Shown here in pieces: positions 1 through 14,275 of a DNA stretch of 64,000 nucleotides (the stretch's first letter is position 1; each line of letters starts with the position of its first letter). This DNA comes from Microplitis mediator. Taxonomy: Eukaryota; Arthropoda; Insecta; Hymenoptera; Braconidae. The notes beneath the pieces were generated by a model. The model was not told the DNA's origin. It saw only the letters and a program-made list of their open reading frames with translations, and ran no database searches. Made by a program: the position numbers and the translations under genes. The stretch lies in contig NC_079973.1 in the NCBI RefSeq assembly GCF_029852145.1, forward strand, positions 434,001-498,000, read 5' to 3'.

Positions 1-1716
1 CAGTCTTCCATTCAACCGTATCAATAGAAAGGAAATCGATGAGTTTTATATTGGACATAAATTTTTAGAATTTTTATTCAAATCACTACTCCACATTTAT
101 CGTGTCGTCTATTTTAAATAAATTCCGATAGTTAATTAACTTTTTTAAATAGAGCAGGTATAGACTCAAAAGTAATGAGGAGTTTGAGATTTAAATGACG
201 ACAATTAATGGGGATTAGGCAATTGGTGATGCAAGGCGTTGATTAATCCGGCACAGCGAAAAATAAAAAAAGAGGACGAGTAATCGAGTAGTTGAAGTCA
301 GCGTATCGGTTGGCTTAGGCGTGTAATTGATCCCGAGTCGGATAGTTGTAATAAATAATTTAATTGAAATAAAAAAATGTATAATTTCTCTTGGTTAATC
401 ATCTCGTTTGGCTGTGTATGGCCAAGCGGCGAAATTGTCACCGCGATCCCACACTTTGTGAGAAAGAAAACGGGCGATTGATTCGTTAAGCTTATAGGTG
501 GGTATTTAATGCTTCGGATAGATACTTACACTTCTATTAACGGTAAGCCTTGCTCTACATTCCTTTATATAGTCTTTTATATTTGTTAAAAAATATACCA
601 TTTTATAAAATTACCTGATCGTTACACTCCGGTTGAATCTCCGAGTTTAAAAGGAGCTATCCTAAATCCTGCGAGGAGAAGACCTAAACTTTTCTCAACG
701 ATCTAATCGCCAGGAGACTTGAGCTGTCTTCGATAAAGACCATCCACTAATTCTCATTTTCTCCGTACCTTGATCGGTCGACCTTGAGCTTAAATCTTCT
801 CTGTAATCATCGACGAGAAAAATTTTTGTTGATTAAAATTATTTAGACTGATCGAGGGTTAAAAGGACTAGCGGATGCATGGACAATTAATAATTTGAAT
901 CGGTCGGTAATAACTAAGGATGTCCATTAAATGAAGTTGTCTTGGTCGTTAAATAATTTTACATCATCAGTTAATAGGGTAAAAATAATCTTTGAAGGAA
1001 ACAGGATATTGCCGAAATGTTAGTGAGTATTGATGGAGTAAAATAATTATGGAAGTTAAATGTTGATGGGTGTTTAGTGTTGCCGAGTGTCGGTAGTTTG
1101 AAGAATAACGTTTCGCAAGTGTTGATGATGATGGGAAATCTGGTGAAACTTAAGTGTATCTGTGGAAATAAGTGTGTATCGAGCGTATTTAATACCTCCG
1201 GTAGACTCTGGATCATTTCACCTAACCAGGAATGTCAATGATCGTTATAATAATGTGAGGCAAGGAGAAGTTGTCGAGTGTTGGTTAGTCTGGCTGTTAA
1301 TTTTAAGATGTACTTTAATGCTTTAGACTCAAATTAAAATAAAAAAGGCTTTAATGATGCTGCTGACTGCTTATGCTGTGACATAAGATGTGTAAAGCGG
1401 GAAAGATTCTAGGCTTGTGATGTGTATTTACAGAGGTGATTCCAAGTCCAGGCGTCGTCGGGTCCATAAACGAGATGGAGACCAGGGGAAAATAATTGTA
1501 TCGTATCGAGTCTACTCTCCGCGGACTATACTTTGCTCTGTGTACGATGACGAGTGAAAGTGAAGTATCATATCTCTGTGGGCAATGTTAAGCCACGCGC
1601 CCTCCTCTATCATGTCCGAGAGTTTACGAGCACATGCTCTACTCACGCATTTGTACAGATGCGAGCTCATGTATTTGGTTGTTCATAAAGATGATGGTTT
1701 GATTTTTTCTTTTTTT
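1..1716. other. A+T-rich non-coding flank
   Basis: No open frame with convincing protein character, no RNA gene and no clear repeat was seen. The frames longer than 60 codons are low-complexity and lack splice context. It could be intergenic or intronic DNA of a gene outside the window. Confidence 0.5.
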
Positions 1717-2510
1717 AGCTTCCCGCTAAGAAAATTGTAAATTTTCAAAAATTCGGGAAGTTATTGGTTTTGGTCCGATTTGCAAAAACCGAATTTCTAT
1801 CAAATTTGGACGTTTTGAGGTTCTAGGAAGCTATCCTGACTAATTTCACGATGATGTCCGAGTGTATGTATGTACGTACGTATGTATGTATGTAAATATT
1901 CATAACTCTTGAACGAATAAACCGATTTTGATCGTTGAGGTGTCATTCGACGCGGCTTGTTAATGTCTTGAAGCCGTAAAAATTTGAACTTAATCGGTAG
2001 GGTGCGTTCAGAGATATTTCAAAAATAAAATTTTTTCGAAAATGTTTTATTTGGATAACTTTTAATTTGCTCGATAGATTGATTCCAAAATCTAATCAGC
2101 TCTAAAACTCTATAAGCCGCGTCGAATGCCACCTCAACCATCAAAATCGGTTCATTCGTTCAAGGAAAATCGTTGACGAAAGAATTCAAAAAAAATTTTT
2201 TCCTTGGTTTTTTTGAAATTTCTCAAAAACAGCTAAATAAATCGAATTCAAAATTCGACCAGTTTTAGAACTTGATAAAACACGTCGATTGCCACCTTAA
2301 CCATCAAAATCGGTTAATTCGTTCGCGAGATATCGTGGGAGAAAGAAATGCTAAAAAATGGTTTTTTACAAAACAATGGCATACAAAAGTATTTGCGAGC
2401 TCGAAGAGCTCGAAAATATATTCACAATAATGTTTTCGAGTTCAGCGAGCTCGAAAACAGCGGGAAGTTTTGGGGCTGGCCCGCAGGGTCAACTGACAGA
2501 CCGATTTTTT
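1717..2510. repeat. Dispersed repeat family A, copy 1
   Basis: The block begins with AGCTTCCCGCT and ends near AGCGGGAAGTTTTGGGG, which form a short terminal inverted repeat, followed by a GCCCGCAGGGTCAACTGA tail. A second diverged copy with the same start and tail lies at 25081-25600. Inside, a segment at about 1921-1965 (ACCGATTTTGATCGTTGAGG onward) recurs inverted at about 2110-2155 and again at about 2281-2320, so the core is palindromic. A TATG/TACG microsatellite (1864-1892) lies in it. Short frames here (2348-2603) are repeat sequence, not genes. I infer a non-autonomous mobile element; its class is not clear. Confidence 0.65.
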
Positions 2511-4551
2511 TTACCAGAATTGATCGATCAGTCAAAATCCTGGTCTAAGAGGAATCCACTTGAGCATAAGCCAACAGGTAATTTTTTTCTCAAGTCTTTA
2601 TAAAGTCTACTCTTATATTTTTTTTAATGATCATCAACAATGACAGTGAGGTTTAAAGTTAACGGTAATCAATAGCGATTTTCTTAGCAAATAGAATAAA
2701 AAAAAGAAACAATGATTCAATCACGAATATTGAAACTACCTGAGTGGTGTATTTTGATTGGTGTATCAATTTATATGTCGTCACCGAGGTTGTTCGTGAT
2801 GATTTTGCAAGCACTCTCCCCCCAGTTGCTCCTCGCATCGGTTGTTACGGCTCGGAAACCGCGGGCATAATCCGCGAGTCGAGTCCCTAGACTACTTACT
2901 CGGCGCTGATACAATTGATGAGAGATGGAATTGAAATTATTATAGAAAACACAAGATACAAGATCGTGCCGTGGATTGGCGTCCGATGGACGGATGGCGC
3001 TTTCCTATCGATTTTATTTAATTCAGTGCCTCAATAATAAATAAACCTGATACATATATATTTATGTCTGTATCCTTCGACTCGAATTCTCATCCAGTAA
3101 TTTAAATCAATACAACTCAGTAGTATCTCCTTTTTCCACCTCTTGTTTGTTATTATCCGTAGGCTTGCAGTTGACGAGTTTGTTGCGCAAAAATAATCCG
3201 AATGCCGGAAGAGGCTGGCTGGATGTGCCTCGCCTTTTCTCATTGCCATCCTCGGCACTATACTCGTTAACTTGCCCGCAAATTCTTCATCTCTGTCTTG
3301 CGTCATCCAGCGTTAACATTATTTCCATGTCTAATTAATTCAAAAATACATTAAATTGAAACTACACATAAATAACTGATTAATATAAACGCAATAACGA
3401 CACAAAAGAGTGACATGTACCCCTCTAGTAAATAAATAATAAATATATTATTTAAGAACGGCCTTCGCACTCTTTCACCTCAACATAATCTTTATTCGAA
3501 GCAATGAAGCTCTCACTTCTAGAGCTGTCACTCAGTTGACAGATGTCACAGCTACCTATTTATTTAAAACATACAACAATTTATTTAATACATTAAGTTT
3601 GAAATAAAAAAAAATATAAAAAATAGAGACAACTGTCGAGTGACGAACAGAATAAGGCGTTCGGCAGAAATAAAACAACTAAAGCAATAAAAAAATATAA
3701 GTAATATAAAGATTGTCGGTTATTATTGTGGCCCGAAGGCATCTCTCAGTAGTGAACACGCCCGATTACAACATAGTAGCCATCATTATTGCGAATACGG
3801 TTTAAGTCTTGTCCAAATGTCCGCTGGACTAGATTCCATAAATTATTTTACATTTTACTTTTTTTTATTTTATATCTATCATTCGAGATAATACAACTTT
3901 ATTGTAAGAAAATTGAGATAACTGATAAATTTTACTGCTGATTGCTAGTTCTCATGATATTCCAAGAATCGTTCTGCTTTTATTCGATTTTATTTGATCT
4001 GATCTGATGTTTTTTTAACCGTAAGAGAAATGAAAAAACTTCTATTGAGATGAAAAGTATACAAATTGGTAAATGTAAAAAATAATAGACGGTAGCGGTT
4101 GTCTTGAGCCGAGTTGGTGGAATCATATCAAGGTTTATATAGAGTAGAGAATGGTTTAATGTTTATTAGCATAGCGGACCACCCATGACTCGACCCTGCC
4201 CAAGTTAAGACTTGGTTTGTTCATTCGTTCATGAGTATTATACGGCTGTGTTGGATGCTGGATGTTGCCTGATTCTGGTATTGAGTATAGAGAAGTTGAA
4301 CCTTATAATAAGCAGCCGCTCATGTTGCGATGCCCTATGAATACAAGTTCCGCTCGTGTATACCCATCCGATCTCGATTTATAACGATATATGTCGATCC
4401 TTTATTGGCATTCATACAATTCTCTTTTTCTTTATACACTACTGTCATTTTTATTATTTTACCTGCATTATTATAATTACTAGTAATTAAATTTACTCAC
4501 AAAAATTAATGTCTTGAATTTTTAGTTCAAAATTTACGATTTGGATAATTA
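2511..4551. other. Non-coding, no recognisable feature
   Basis: A+T-rich sequence with a slightly GC-richer patch near 2810-2900. The two overlapping frames at 3031-3338 lie on opposite strands and have no family resemblance. I see no gene, RNA or repeat that I can support. Confidence 0.45.
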
Positions 4552-4893
4552 CACAGTAAAAAATATTGTGTTAAAATCGACACAATCTGTGTGTTAGAAA
4601 CGGTCCACACAATTTTTGTGTTATTTTTCAACACAGACTATTTGTGTTGAATTTCAACACAAAATTTGTGTTAAAATTTCAACACTTTTTTTGTGTTGAT
4701 GTTAAAGTAACACTTAATAAATGTTGATAATATCGATTTTTATACTAAGTAACACTTTTAAAGTGTTGAAGAGTAAATCGATTAAAAATTTTAAAGTAAC
4801 ACAAAGAATTGTGTTGATTTGATACAAAAAAATCAATACAAAAATTTTAACACGGACCGTTTTTAACACAGATACGCAATATTTTTTACTGTG
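4552..4893. mobile_element. TA-flanked MITE with CACAGTAAAAAATATTG ends
   Basis: The 342-bp element has terminal inverted repeats (CACAGTAAAAAATATTG at the left, CAATATTTTTTACTGTG at the right) and is flanked on both sides by TA, the target duplication of Tc1/mariner-type elements. The interior is a series of GTGTTAAAATTTCAACAC-like short palindromes, so a single strand could fold along its whole length. It has no open frame, so it is a non-autonomous MITE. Related architecture is seen at 32529-32771, 37757-38134 and 44031-44274. Confidence 0.85.
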
Positions 4894-5014
4894 TAAAGAT
4901 CAATTTTGATCAATCGTGTCAACCAAAAATAGCGAAAAGTGCTTTTGAAGACATTTGAATTTGAAATTTGATAAGTTTGAGAAAACTCAATTTTTGTAAC
5001 GTCAAATTTTACGA

Positions 5015-5190
5015 CCCCGGGTAAAAATATTTGGCCGAGATTATGGTGAAGCCGTACAATTTTATACAGAGAAGCCTAATTTTAGCCGAAATCACGTCAA
5101 AGTCATAAAATTTGGTTGAAAAAGCCCGGAAATTAATCGATAAATTAAGTCGGTCATTTTTATAGCCCAGTTATTGGCCAAATTTCAGCC
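5015..5190. repeat. Dispersed repeat family I, copy 1
   Basis: The sequence starts CCCCGGGTAAAAATATTTGG and continues with GCCGAAATCACG- and AAGCCCGG-like segments that align with copies at 32440-32960, 46845-46975 and 59605-59795. This copy is uninterrupted and so serves as the empty-site reference for the MITE inserted in the 32-kb copy. It is non-coding and its class is unknown. Confidence 0.6.
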
Positions 5191-8100
5191 TTGAACTAGT
5201 TTTTGAACTTGTGCTGCACTATCTGAGCTTTTTGTCGCTCCTTGTCCGCTGAGAAAAAATTTTATTATATTTTTGGTTTTAAATTTTTTAACCTGGTACG
5301 TAAAATAAGATCTATTTAAATATTATCGGCACTAATTATATACTAAGTAACATTTGTCGTTGGTCAGTTAAGTATTTAACATAATTTATAATAATCAGCT
5401 AACATATAATGACTGACCATGATACCAAGGTCCAGGATTTAAGTAAAAAAAAACAATTGGAAATCTTCTGATCTATAAATGATAGAAAAAAAAACTAGCG
5501 ATGCATAACGAAAAAAATAATCCTTGATAAAGATCATTGATCAGGTTATTTAATTATTACGCAAAAAAATAATTGTTTAAAAAATATTTTTTTACACTTA
5601 ACGTCGCATTTGATTGCTTGTCCTTAGTCCAGATTTCTTGGTGTAAAAAAAAAAAAAAAATAATAATAAAGAGCAAGATGCTTAAGCCCAGGGTACTTGG
5701 GTTGAGAAAATAAAAAATAACAATGAATATTAAGTTGACAACTAATTGAGTCCTTGAAGTATGCAGAGAAAACGTCTCGTCTCGGGAAACGTTTAGCTGG
5801 AGAACTTAATGGAGATTATTGCAACCGATTCCTATTAATTAAATCGTCTACGACGTCGATTTATTTATTAGCAGTCATCTTGTTTCTATGTCTTATTCTT
5901 AAGTTATGCTATAAATTAAAGTTTAAGTTATTCCAGCCAACAAAAGCATCATAAAATACATAAACAACTGGCTACTAAATTATTTACAACCATAAAATGC
6001 AAATATTTGTCCATTAATATAAAAAATTTAACGATCTATTATTTAATTTATAAATTAATAAATCACGTTGTTATTAACCGCTGAAATTATTTAAACTCAT
6101 TAATCATCAGTTTAAAAAATACTAATGTATATTTTAAATTCACTTGTTACTTGTACTTTCTTTTCGAGACTTTCTACCAGTTTTTGAAATAACAAATAAA
6201 TAAATAGCCAAAGAAACGCAAATAAATGAAATCGAAATGATCTAGTAGTAGTCTTTTAATAATTTCCGAGTAACGTCTTTCCTTTTTTTTTTTTTTTATG
6301 TGTACTTTAGTTGTAATTGGACGGGTAAAAAATTGTGGAAAGAATATCCTTTGATTTTTTAACGTCTATGTAATTTAAAAGTTGTTTAGTAATGCGACGT
6401 TGATTTTACGAGCAGTAGTAAACGGTTAGAAAATATTTAGATCAAAAAATCTTCAAACGATCAAAAGAGTTATTTGGTTGTAAAACCTGTACCGAGGAGT
6501 TACAATAGTCCGAGTTAAATATATTTATATATTTATATAGATATATATGAGTATAACTTTCTATGGAATTATAACAAGAGTGTTGTAACATTAAACAAAA
6601 AATTTACGGAATCTTTTTATTGTAGATTATAAAAAATAATAATAAAATATATAATAACATTCTATTGTAGATAAATTATCTCGAGTGTGCTGGTAACAAT
6701 TGTGTTAACGAGTTGCTTTGGTCGGAAAAGAAAAAGCCGAGAAAAATTGTTGTAAAAAAAATAATAATAATAATAATTATGAAATAAAAATAAATATAAT
6801 AAAAAATAAAGTTAAGTTAAGAGTGAGAGGAATACTGGATCTCCTTCGAGCGTCAACGCCCGTTTCTTGGGCATATATGGAATTCGGTAATTGTAAGATC
6901 TGACTCAAAACCTTCTCGTCTTCTTTTTATTATTTTCTATTTTTATAAATTTATGGCTAGTTAATAGTTTCAGAAAATCCGGAGTACGAGGTAGTAGACG
7001 ACTCACCCCAACTATGGACAATTTAATATTTTAGTCTCTGATAGTAAAGTAAAGATCAGGAGAAACTTAAAGCCCAGGAATAAAAATATAAAATGTAATT
7101 ATATCATTGGGAATAAATCTGAAGACTCCACCCGATGACCCTCGACGAAAAATCTTCTCGTTCACTTTCATCCTCGATTTGTAATCGCAGACTGGTTTGT
7201 GTGTTTTTTTAGTTTAAATAACCCATGTTACAAACCTTGCTCTTATATACATAAATATAAAGAGTAAAGTAAGATGCAGCAAGAGCTGAAAGAGCAGACT
7301 GTCGAGTGTCCTCGCGGATATGTCGGTTAGCAGTTTCCTGGGAGAGTTGTCTTGTCAGCGTCCTTGGAGCCGTTACACTCCCTGTGGAAACTTGTGCTGT
7401 ACAAACTCAGTATGCACTGATATTACTAAAACTTTATTCTACAAGATATTCATTTTTATTTAAATAAATTTAAACTTTTTTATAGATCGGCTTTGCTCTC
7501 TACACCCACCGACACGCCTCTCGTTTACTCTCGTCTACAGTTAGCTCGGCATCGGCATCCAGTAGCCAGTGGTTACCAAGCGAGCTTCTTTTTCTTATAC
7601 ATTAGCCGACTTGAGTACGATACGGAACTAATGGTGAGTTTAGCTTTACTAAACGTATCTGTTATCTATACGTAATACAGGACAGAGCTAGAGGTTGCAC
7701 CAGAGCAACAGCAACTACACCCGGCAAGTGTCCGTGCCCAGTAACGCAAACGAGCGTTAAAAAGTCATACGATCCGGCTCGAATAGCCTACGTGGGATGA
7801 CAAATCCACTTTCTGATACTCCGATCATAGGTCTTTGCACTCGTTACGCTTGACACGTACATTTTTTGCTGCCCCACCACTCCACTCTTTTTTTTTTTAC
7901 TTTTTTTTTATTTGTCATTATTTTTTGCCCACCGGATTTTAATTCTCCGCGGTAAATTTTATTTTTGTTGATGGAAATTAAATTAATAATAAAATGTAAC
8001 TTCTGGTACTTTCTAAATTTCTAGGATCTGCCCGTCTGTTGAAAGCTATCAGCCGTTTTTTCAATCGAGTCTTGACGAGCTTAAAATAATTATTATTTTT

Positions 8101-11100
8101 TTGTCAAGACGAATAATTGTCACTCGAAATAATGACCGACTATTCGCTTGAGGATTTAAAATTCTTCATAATTAAGTAATTAATGACTCAATTAAATAAA
8201 TAAATGAATAAATTATTTATTAATTAAATAATTAATAGTGATTAGATAACAATGAGGAAAAAAATTCCTACATATTTAACCAATTAAGAGAGTCGCACCC
8301 GATAAAAATAAATAACGTTAATCCGGTCTAGAGTCTGTAGTAGTATCGCTGGGGATTATTGAGCAATCTTGTTGTCCGAAAGGTCGGAGAAAAATCGCAG
8401 CAACTTTCCTTCGTTAATTGAGGAATTCACACCTCTTAATGATTTAAGTTGCTGGAAAAACGTTAAATAAACTAACTAACTCTAAACTCCAGAATAGTTT
8501 TAAGTATCCTGCACTCCACGTTTATTTATTTATTTATTTAGTTAGTTATTTATTTAAGAGCTCAAGTTAACTCTAACATCGTACCGTATCGTCTAACGCG
8601 TTCGCTGGATTTGGTGTTCGCTAATGTAGTGCCTCGTACTGATTCTGAGGCAATCGATTTATGGGGTGGAATATAAACTAACGTGCCAGAGACATTCGTC
8701 GTTTTAGTCGTCTCAGTTGTTGCTGTTGCTGTTGCTGTTGTTGTTGTAGATTTTCTCTACTCGTTATAATGCATCCGAGTACTTATACTATTCTATGGTA
8801 CATTCACTACACACACGATACACAAGACAGTGATCACACTCTTCCGCATATACTAGATCTAATTTCCTCACTACTCACTATTTATTTAAAATATCAGATT
8901 ACTTTACCTACCGCAGTTAAATTTAGCTGGCTGTTGGTTAAAAATAAATAAAAAGTTTTGATCGAATTAAAGACCCGATATTACTTGAGTTTGATCCCGG
9001 ATTTCGGTGAACTGGACCTGCCAGCAAAAAAGTAAACGGTGCAATTGATATGATTAAACAATAGGGCAAAGTCTGTGAATCTGTCGTAGCTATTAATTGA
9101 CCGTGTTAATTTGATAGACATTGCATTACTGCTAATGGACTGACTTCTGCCCGAAACCAGTTCTCCGTACGTTCACCTTACACCTTATATATTTAATCCG
9201 CCGATGAGCCTGAGGGGTTGGCCAGGGAGCTCGGCTGCAAAGTGAAAGAGGGATCGTGGACAAAAAGGCCATCAAGACACGCGAGATCTTTTTTTAAAAT
9301 AATAAGCTAAAAAATTTATGGCGAGCTGAGTGCGAAATTAATTCTTCACACGATACATAAACCTCGGAGAAATCTGATCAAGCTGGTTAACATATGTTTT
9401 GAGTGACCTTCATACTTTACAAGGGTACAATCATCTTTTTTTTAATTTAAAAAAAAGACTATGAAGTATAAAACAAAATGAATATTTTACTTATGAGATT
9501 AATGAGCCCAATAAATCCCTAATTGTCTGTGCTGTGTAAAAAATACCGGGAAATGCGTCTGTTCGATCATTGAAATAGCGAGGGTGTGTACTAAGGTGTG
9601 TTCACCACATGGAAGAATTTCGCACACCGCATGAGGTAGAGGTATAATATAGTAGAGTACGCCGCTGTAAATGGTATCCTGGCGCTTGTGATGCAATAAG
9701 TGAATGTATAACGGATGTTAAGGCACGCGTTTATTCATCACAGCATCCCTTTGGATCTTTGCCGGAAGTCATCTGTCCACTTAACGTCTCAAAAAAAATC
9801 TAATTCATATTAACTCCAAGTCGAAAGAAAGAAATAATAAAAACAGACACTAATTCACTTTGCGAAATCATTAATGCAATTGTGCAGGTCTTTACTCAAT
9901 CAAGTTACGGTGAAAATATTTACCATTCATTGGATCATTTTTTTTTTAGTACAACCCGGTATCAGTTTTAATAACTCGGTTAGACGTAAATATTGATAAT
10001 TAATCTCTGCAATGGATCCCAGTCTGATTTTGCTGGAGAATCGATTGTGCCCTGAAGGCGTTAAACGGAAAAGTGTTTATTACATGTACATATATATGTA
10101 ATGCAGCGTAAAAGCGCTTGAGAATATTGCGCGATGAATTGTAATGAAAAAATAAATAAATGTGAGATATACAATAGAATAATATTTCACAGTTGCAGAT
10201 AGTGATCGACCTTGGGCGTTATGGATCCAATCGAGCATATATCTACGCATTGACTAGCCCATTACCGGCTTGCCAATGCAATTGACTCGTGTCCGCGTCT
10301 GGCTTTATACACTTTTTTGTTTCATTTTTTATTTTCTTCTATTGCCTATGGTGGGCGCCAATAAATATTTCAATAGCTTCTGACGTATGAGTCTATTAAA
10401 TATTTGTATTGACGTTTATTGTAATTTAATGTCATAAAAATACAGCTACGCAAGTGCATTTGATTCATAAGGACACCAGCCAACCGATAGCTCAACTGAA
10501 GTTCGCGGTTCGAATCCAGGCCACGGCATTTTTTGCAGTTGATTTGGAGAAATTAAAAAGAAAATTAATGAGTAATTTTATTTACGTCCGCTTGTCAATC
10601 GTAATCGCACGTGTAATACTTTTTATAATATATCTCAATCTAGAGAATGCAACATCTTGTACGTATCTTAAATCCACATCGACATCAACACATTTTTGAT
10701 AATTCAGATTAATTGATTTCTCTGAATAAAAATTCCTCGGCAGTCTCGTAACCAACAATTACATTTTAATTTCGTAATTATTATATTATATTGCAGAGTT
10801 GACGTTTCTTTTGTTACCAATACGACAAATCGAAAGTTATTCAGTCACTTTTGACATTATAGAATTAACGTTACTCAATACATATCACTAACTAAAATAA
10901 AAAATTTATTTAATTAAACAAAAAAAAAGAAAAAGAAATCTATATCTGATTAATTTACAAGTTTATAAATTTGAATTGTAATTAATCGATCGCTTCACAA
11001 TGAATAAAATAATTTTTTAATTGCAGTAGGAGCAGAGGTTACTGCCGATAAAATCGTCAGCGATAGTTTCTTCACCGGTGATTCTAAACTGAGGCGCAAA

Positions 11101-13537
11101 ACGGATTTAATCCTGCGTTGATCGACCGTCAATCAGACTCCAATTCTCGGGGGAAGAGTGTTGCGAATTGTAGCAGGAAGCGTTATGGTATGTTCTCAAC
11201 TTTACTTTTATTATTATGTTTTTTTTTTTCGTAAAAACTTTTAAAAGTTTTAAAATGTTAACGATCGTTTTCTTAAAAGAAAAGTGATTGAGTCAGGAAG
11301 AACGTTCTTTGACAAGACGAGTATCGATACGCGTTGGAACTCATCGAGACGTAACAACTTTTTAACTTTTTATCTTCATACATCCTCGTATCTTATATTT
11401 TATATAAACTTATTTCAAATATATATATAGTATATGTCGTCGGAAAAAATCGGTTTGGTTAACTTTCGCAAATAATTATTTAAATGTTTGTAAAACAATC
11501 TTCAGGTATTTTAAATAATTCCCGGTCTTTCTCTTTGTTGTAAGCGCTATCATTTAACAAATATATATTTGCTTATGATATTTAAGTTTATGATCTCAGG
11601 TTAGGCAACGAAAGCCGATAATTCAACGTTCTTGATTGTAGAAAAATTATAAAAAAAAAAAATAAATATACGCTATGTATATATATATTATTTATATTGT
11701 ATTCTATAAAATCATCTAGCGTATCGGTAATTGGATTTGTTTGCACTTTATCGATCTTTTCAAGCGTATTCAATTCTCAGATTGTAAACTTTTTAAAATT
11801 GCAAAATAATCAATTATTCAAATTATTATTATAATAATTTTTTAATTTGATCAATGATACATTGATATGTAAGGTGTGATTCGTTACCGAATTACATAAG
11901 TGTAATTTAAATAAATTGTTATGCTATCACGATATTACCAAAAGCGTTAGGAATGAAAAAAATAATGAAAAGTGTGGCGATTGCACAATTAATTGTGTGA
12001 CCTGTTGGCCTGATTAATTTACTATCGTTTGTAGTAAAGCGTAATCACTCTGAAAATAATCTCGGAATTTGATTCAAAGCAGCGCGTGCTGGTTTTTTTT
12101 TTTAAATTCAGAGTCCCTCTGGACGCTGTATCAAGTCGAGGTCATCGTTCATTTTTCATCTTTCATCTTTCATCTAGATTACAGATAATGAAATTCGGCG
12201 TCTCAGCTCGTAATTAGTCGTGACTTTCAAATTTTTTATTTTATATTATTTAGATTGTTTAACTTTTACGGCGCTCTATTCAATGATCTAATCCTCGGAT
12301 TAAATCACCGGTTAAATTCATCGCTAAAATAAATTCGAAAAAAAAAAAAAAGTTGAGATGGAAAAATATTTGAAAATTCTCAACAATTTTTCCTTTCGGT
12401 ATTTTTTAAAAATTATAATAATTATTTACAATTAAAATAAAACATTTTTTTTGCATTCCTGTGACCGCAATAACGAGCATTAAAATATCAATAATAATAA
12501 TTTCTGTAGACTTACAGAGGAATAGAAAATAAAGGTAATTTAACAGCTACTAGGTAAGCGTTGGCGTTCTCTTGTGTTTTACCGCGAGGATAACGATCCA
12601 CTGAATGATCTATAATAGAGTATTAGTGTCTCTACATTCACAAAAGAGCTAAAATATTTGCAACACCCTCTACTTAGTCTCTAATGCCCATGCCCGTGTT
12701 AAGAAATAACGATACACTTTTTTTAAATTCAACCACTTTATATTATATTTTCTGTTATCTATTATTGTGACACCGGCAACACTAAAAAACTCTTAAACTT
12801 TACGAAACAGTGCATTAAGTTAAATAAAATATAAATTTCATTTCATTTACATCAAATAAAGTATTTTTTTCTCAGTAAATACGTTCATTAATCATTATGT
12901 AAGTACGAAGAGAAGAAAGTATTACGAAATAAAAAAAAATAGCTCAAGACAAAATCTAAACGATGAAATTAATATTTCACTGCCAAGGTGATTGGATGGG
13001 TTCATTTGATCATTATTCATAATCATCTTCAAAGATATTTCTAACGTCTCTTCTCTCAATCTATTACTTATTTGATTTTTTTATTCTCTATTGTCAAATC
13101 GTCTTCATCAATTCTTTTTTACATCCATCAAATAATTCTATGTGTATTCAATGATTGCAATAAGATAAAAGTATCGTTTAATCTTTTTTTTTTAATACTT
13201 GACCTTCTTAAATATTTTGTTCAAGGTATTGCACATCTCAATATAACAAAAAGCTAGATGAGCTCTTTGATCGTTTTTAAATTTTTAACTTGTACTCTCA
13301 CTTCGAATTGTGTCTATAGCTCATATATTCAACAATAGGAGTATACTATTACTTGTAGAACGCTAATAAAAAAAATTTGAGCACAGACCCGGGTCAAAAA
13401 ATAAAAAATTTAACTTTTTTGACTTAGACGGATATTAAGTAAGTCAAGTTATCGATATAAATTCGCGGGAAATAAAATTCATATGTTCTTATAATTTTAT
13501 GTTCATATGTAAGTTATTTCTACATCTTCAAAACTAA
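5191..13537. other. Non-coding block with microsatellites
   Basis: There is no supported gene in 8.3 kb. Visible items are a TTTA repeat (about 8521-8556), a TTGCTG/TTG repeat (about 8716-8748), A- and T-runs, and GC-richer patches at 7280-7860 and 11030-11200. The patches do not contain frames with recognisable protein features. The tRNA-like fragment at 10470-10530 is listed separately. Confidence 0.45.
10470..10530 (+). other. tRNA-like fragment (B-box match)
   Basis: A TAGCTCAACTGAA segment resembling a tRNA A box is followed closely by CGGTTCGAATCC, a good match to a B box / T-arm. The spacing is too short for a full cloverleaf: the anticodon arm is missing. It is best read as a chance match or a tRNA-derived relic such as a decayed SINE head, not a functional tRNA. 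Confidence 0.25.
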
Positions 13538-14275
13538 TCGATTAAGGGGGAAAGCCACTGTGAAATTTCAAAAAAAAAAAATTTTTTTTTTTTATTAAAT
13601 CAAAGTGTATATGTTCAAAAATATGTATCTAAAGTTTGATATGAAAATTCCGAATATTTTTCAAGTTATAGTCATTTTTGTGACAGCACGTCAACTGACC
13701 GTTGCATTGACTAAAACTTTATACGCATTTTTCTCAAAACTACTTTTTTTGAACTGGTGGAATCTGTAATTTGCATGAATATGAACCGATTCGCAACTTT
13801 TTTTTTGCCGTATTCGTCTATTCAGTAGCTAAAGTTGCACGTAGGGGATTTTGAAAATTTTGATTTTTAAGATTTTTTAGGGCTGTTCGAATAAAAAAAA
13901 ATGAGAAAAATAACGAAAAAATTTTTAATATGTCGCCATTTTTTTTCAAATCCAAATTTTCAAAATCCCCTATGTACAACGATAACCACATGCATACAGA
14001 TTACAACGCCGTTGGGTTTTTTTGTTTCTGATAATCCGTTTTTGAGTTAGAGATGACACCGTGGTGGGGGAAATTTTTTTGTTGCTCCACAAAAATGCTT
14101 ATAACTTTGTAACAACATGATGTTTTTTAATGAAAATTTAGGAGAATTATCTTCAATGTATACTTTATAAAACAAAAAAAACCCTGATCCCCAAATTCCT
14201 TTATTATTCCAGTCAAAAAAATTCCCGAAAATCACCTATTTTTTTGATCCTCACAGTGGCTATCCCCCTTAATCG
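13538..14275. mobile_element. 738-bp inverted-repeat element (TCGATTAAGGGGG ends)
   Basis: The left end reads TCGATTAAGGGGGAAAGCC and the right end is its inverse with one substitution (GGCTATCCCCCTTAATCGA), extending on both sides into CACTGTGA/TCACAGTG. A second, internal inverted pair surrounds the centre: GTTGCACGTAGGGGATTTTG near 13841 and CAAAATCCCCTATGTACAAC near 13961. There is no transposase-like frame; the 62-codon minus-strand frame at 14047-14235 has no recognisable features. I infer a non-autonomous DNA transposon. No clear target duplication was found. Confidence 0.75.

Noticed and set aside
2348..2603. Two overlapping frames near 2.4 kb
   Set aside because: Both lie in the right end of a family A repeat.
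9720..9740. TAAGGCACGCG, matching the start of the conserved animal microRNA miR-124
   Set aside because: The match stops after 11 bases and the local hairpin does not place the word on a stem arm. Coincidence is the better explanation.
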